DNA of 64,000 bases from the NCBI GenBank assembly GCA_951799425.1, contig OX637397.1, forward strand, positions 744,001-808,000, written 5' to 3'. The notes under the pieces are model-generated. The model did not search any database. It was not told where the DNA came from and saw nothing but the letters and a program-made list of their open reading frames with translations. The stretch's first letter is position 1. The number at the start of each line of letters is the position of its first letter. The position numbers and the translations under genes are program-made. Shown here one piece after another: positions 60,788 through 64,000 of this stretch. Source of the stretch: Ilex aquifolium. Taxonomy: Eukaryota; Streptophyta; Magnoliopsida; Aquifoliales; Aquifoliaceae.

Positions 60788-63700
60788 GACATAACTTTTT
60801 ACTCCGGTCTCTGATTAAGATGATTCTTGCTGCATTGTAATGAATTCTTGAATCCCTAACCATTTTATTCACATCAAAAGTCATGAAAAATCCACTAGCA
60901 TGGGCTCTATTGTAACGCATGTTTGGTGTAATAAGTAGTCCTCCTTTAAAATGAAATAGTATATCGGACATAACTTTTTCTCCCGAACTCGGACTGAGCT
61001 AACTCTTGCGGCATTGTAATGAGAACTTGAAACCCTAACCAATATATTGAGATCAAAATTGGTGATTCATCTTCTAACAAGTTCGAAATGGTGATGGAAG
61101 TTTGGTATAGTTGGCCATTCCCCTCCACTAGGAAAAAAAAGTAATTTCCCATTCTTTAGTATTTCTGACATAACTTTTTACTCCGGTCTCTGATTAAGAT
61201 GATTCTTGCTGCATTGTAATGAATTCTTGAATCCCTAACCATTTTATTCACATCAAAAGTCATGAAAAATCCACTAGCATGGGCTCTATTGTAACGCATG
61301 TTTGGTGTAATAAGTAGTCCTCCTTTAAAATGAAATAGTATATCGGACATAACTTTTTCTCCCGAACTCGGACTGAGCTAACTCTTGCGGCATTGTAATG
61401 AGAACTTGAAACCCTAACCAATATATTGAGATCAAAATTGGTGATTCATCTTCTAACAAGTTCGAAATTGTGATGGAAGTTTGGTATAGTTGGCCATTCC
61501 CCTCCACTAGGAAAAAAAAGTAATTTCCCATTCTTTAGTATTTCTGACATAACTTTTTACTCCGGTCTCTGATTAAGATGATTCTTGCTGCATTGTAATG
61601 AATTCTTGAATCCCTAACCATTTTATTCACATCAAAAGTCATGAAAAATCCACTAGCATGGGCTCTATTGTAACGCATGTTTGGTGTAATAAGTAGTCCT
61701 CCTTTAAAATGAAATAGTATATCGGACATAACTTTTTCTCCCGAACTCGGACTGAGCTAACTCTTGCGGCATTGTAATGAGAACTTGAAACCCTAACCAA
61801 TATATTGAGATCAAAATTGGTGATTCATCTTCTAACAAGTTCGAAATTGTGATGGAAGTTTGGTATAGTTGGCCATTCCCCTCCACTAGGAAAAAAAAGT
61901 AATTTCCAATTCTTTAGTATTTCTGACATAACTTTTTACTCCGGTCTCTGATTAAGATGATTCTTGCGGCATTGTAAAGAATTCTTGAATCCCTAACCAT
62001 TTTATTCACATCAAAAGTCATGAAAAATCTTCTAGCATGGGCTCTATTGTAACGCAAGTTTGGTGTAATAAGTAGTCCTCCTTTAAAATGAAATAGTATA
62101 TCAGACATAACTTTTTCTCCCGAACTCGGATTGAGCTAACTCTTGCGGCATTGTAATGAGAACTTGAAACCCTAACCAATATATTGAGATCAAAATTGGT
62201 GATTCATCTTCTAACAAGTTCGAAATGGTGATGGAAATTTGGTATAGTTGGCCATTCCCCTCCACTAGGAAAAAAAAGTAATTTCCCATTCTTTAGTATT
62301 TCTGACATAACTTTTTACTCCGGTCTCTGATTAAGATGATTCTTGCTGCATTGTAAAGAATTCTTGAATCCCTAACCATTTTATTCACATCAAAAGTCAT
62401 GAAAAATCCACTAGCATGGGCTCTATTGTAACGCAAGTTTGGTGTAATAAGTAGTCCTCCTTTAAAATGAAATAGTATATCAGACATAACTTTTTCTCCC
62501 GAACTCGGACTGAGCTAACTCTTGCGGCATTGTAATGAGAACTTGAAACCCTAACCAATATATTGAGATCAAAATTGGTGATTCATCTTCTAACAAGTTC
62601 GAAATTGTGATGGAAGTTTGGTATAGTTGGCCATTCCCCTCCACTAGGAAAAAAAAGTAATTTCTCATTCTTTAGTATTTCTGACATAACTTTTTACTCC
62701 GGTCTCTGATTAAGATGATTCTTGCTGCATTGTAAAGAATTCTTGAATCCCTAACCATTTTATTCACATCAAAAGTCATGAAAAATCCTCTAGCATGGGC
62801 TCTATTGTAACGCAAGTTTGGTGTAATAAGTAGTCCTCCTTTAAAATGAAATAGTATATCGGACATAACTTTTTCTCTCGAACTCGGATTGAGCTAACTC
62901 TTGCGGCATTGTAATGAGAACTTGAAACCCTAACCAATATATTGAGATCAAAATTGGTGATTCATCTTCTAACAAGTTCGAAATGGTGATGGAAGTTTGG
63001 TATAGTTGGCCATTCCCCTCCACTAGGAAAAAAAAGTAATTTCCCATTCTTTAGTATTTCTGACATAACTTTTTACTCCGGTCTCTGATTAAGATGATTC
63101 TTGCTGCATTGTAAAGAATTCTTGAATCCCTAACCATTTTATTCACATCAAAAGTCATGAAAAATCCTCTAGCATGGGCTCTATTGTAACGCAAGTTTGG
63201 TGTAATAAGTAGTCCTCCTTTAAAATGAAATAGTATATCGGACATAACTTTTTCTCCCGAACTCGGATTGAGCTAACTCTTGCGGCATTGAAATGAGAAC
63301 TTGAAACCCTAACCAATATATTGAGATCAAAATTGGTGATTCATCTTCTAACAAGTTCGAAATGGTGATGGAAGTTTGGTATAGTTGGCCATTCCCCTCC
63401 ACTAGGAAAAAAAAGTAATTTCCCATTCTTTAGTATTTCTGACATAACTTTTTACTCCGGTCTCTGATTAAGATGATTCTTGCGGCATTGTAAAGAATTC
63501 TTGAATCCCTAACCATTTTATTCACATCAAAAGTCAAGAAAAATTTTCTAGCATGGGCTCTATTGTAACGCAAGTTTGGTGTAATAAGTAGTCCTCCTTT
63601 AAAATGAAATAGTATATCGGACATAACTTTTTCTCCCGAACTCGGATTGAGCTAACTCTTGCGGCATTGTAATGAGAACTTGAAACCCTAACCAATATAT

Positions 63701-63819
63701 TGAGATCAAAATTGGTGATTCATCTTCTAACAAGTTCGAAATGGTGATGGAAGTTTGGTATAGTTGGCCATTCCCCTCCACTAGGAAAAAAAAGTAATTT
63801 CCCATTCTTTAGTATTTCT
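60788..63819 (+). repeat. 8-unit tandem duplication, copy 2 (3,032 bp)
   Basis: TTTCCAATTC near 61904, TATATCAGAC near 62097 and 62478, GGAAATTTGG near 62233 and TTCTCTCGAAC near 62872 all fall 3,032 bp after copy 1. The final unit (63441-63819) is an AAGTCAAGAAAAATTTTC type, where copy 1 has a GCATGTTTGG unit. Confidence 0.9.
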
Positions 63820-63998
63820 GACATAACTTTTTACTCCGGTCTCTGATTAAGATGATTCTTGCTGCATTGTAAAGAATTCTTGAATCCCTAACCATTTTAT
63901 TCACATCAAAAGTCATGAAAAATCCTCTAGCATGGGCTCTATTGTAACGCAAGTTTGGTGTAATAAGTAGTCCACCTTTAAAATGAAATAGTATATCG
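63820..63998 (+). repeat. last B subunit at the right window edge
   Basis: A complete 179-bp B subunit with CCTCTAG and GTCCACC. The first two bases of the next A subunit (63999-64000) end the window, so the array continues to the right. Confidence 0.93.
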
Positions 63999-64000
63999 GA

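Larger units (their letters stand above)
1..64000 (+). repeat. 379-bp satellite DNA array filling the whole window
   Basis: One 379-bp unit repeats head to tail across the window, always in the same orientation. Counting from the motif GACATAACTTTTTCTCC at 333 to its last appearance at 63999 gives 168 units. The span is 168 x 379 minus 6, and the six missing bases are six copies of one 1-bp deletion. Copies differ mainly by scattered substitutions. No transposon, inversion or unique sequence interrupts the array, and both ends run off the window, so the true array is longer than 64 kb. Composition is about 36% GC by hand count on one unit. The dimeric unit built on a roughly 180-bp ancestor, and the HOR structure, are typical of centromeric or pericentromeric satellites, most likely of a plant. 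That placement is inferred. Confidence 0.98.

Noticed and set aside
143-63805. Hundreds of short minus-strand open frames with near-identical products, which could be mistaken for a multigene family
   Set aside because: They recur at the satellite period, two per unit with a 26-base overlap. They have no recognisable domain, cover the whole unit, and open or close with ordinary HOR-marking substitutions. The frames of A and B resemble each other because the DNA halves are homologous.
1-64000. CRISPR array or other prokaryotic direct-repeat locus
   Set aside because: Repeats abut with no spacers, the unit is 379 bp, and no cas-like gene or prokaryotic context is present.
1-64000. LTR retrotransposon, LINE or DNA transposon tandem
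   Set aside because: No terminal repeats, target duplications, primer-binding site, polypurine tract or conserved enzyme motifs appear in any frame. The unit is too short, and perfect head-to-tail register favours satellite DNA.
1-64000. rDNA intergenic spacer subrepeats or 5S array
   Set aside because: No rRNA sequence or Pol III internal control region is recognisable, and 64 kb without any coding segment is too long for a spacer.
1-64000. Assembly artefact from over-expansion of a smaller array
   Set aside because: Distinct HOR blocks with private variants and consistent long-range spacing argue for a real array, though exact copy numbers in the most uniform blocks (42.6-45.6 kb and 57.5-63.5 kb) still depend on read-level support.

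Overview
The window is one uninterrupted tandem satellite array. A single 379-bp unit repeats head to tail, always in the same orientation, from base 1 to base 64000. I see no gene, RNA gene, transposon insertion, inversion or unique sequence. From 333 to 63998 there are exactly 168 complete units, and the window is cut off inside units at both ends. Exactly six units are 378 bp. All six carry the same one-base deletion, and they account for the whole departure from a strict 379-bp register over 64 kb.

The unit is an old dimer. Subunit A (200 bp, for example 333-532) and subunit B (179 bp, for example 533-711) both begin GACATAACTTTTT. They align without gaps for about 140 positions at roughly 72% identity by hand count, then diverge where A carries about 21 extra bases around an A8 tract. 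GC content is about 36% (A about 37.5%, B about 34%). The likely ancestor was a monomer of about 180 bp, close to nucleosome-repeat length.

On top of the 379-bp period sits a patchwork of higher-order repeats (HORs), read from linked single-base variants. In order: a 6-unit HOR (533-9628, with an insertion of other units); mixed units; a 3-unit repeat (12282-14555); a 4-unit HOR (15314-18345); a second 4-unit HOR (20620-23651); a 6/7-unit HOR marked by the 1-bp deletion (23652-33122); a 6-unit pair (35775-40321); a 6-4-4-6 block (40322-47901) in which the 4-unit form looks like a crossover product of the 6-unit form; a 13-unit repeat (47523-55481); a 2-unit repeat (56619-58134); and a young 8-unit (3,032 bp) tandem duplication (57756-63819). 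This is the pattern expected from repeated unequal exchange and local amplification.

The host is a eukaryote. A satellite with a roughly 180-bp founding monomer, AT-rich composition, HOR structure and a plant-type telo-box (AAACCCTAA) in each A subunit suggests a flowering plant, probably centromeric or pericentromeric heterochromatin. This is inference: no flanking gene confirms it, and I do not recognise the family by name. The short minus-strand open frames in nearly every unit (about 64 codons over B, about 68 over A) are by-products of the repeat and are not annotated as genes.
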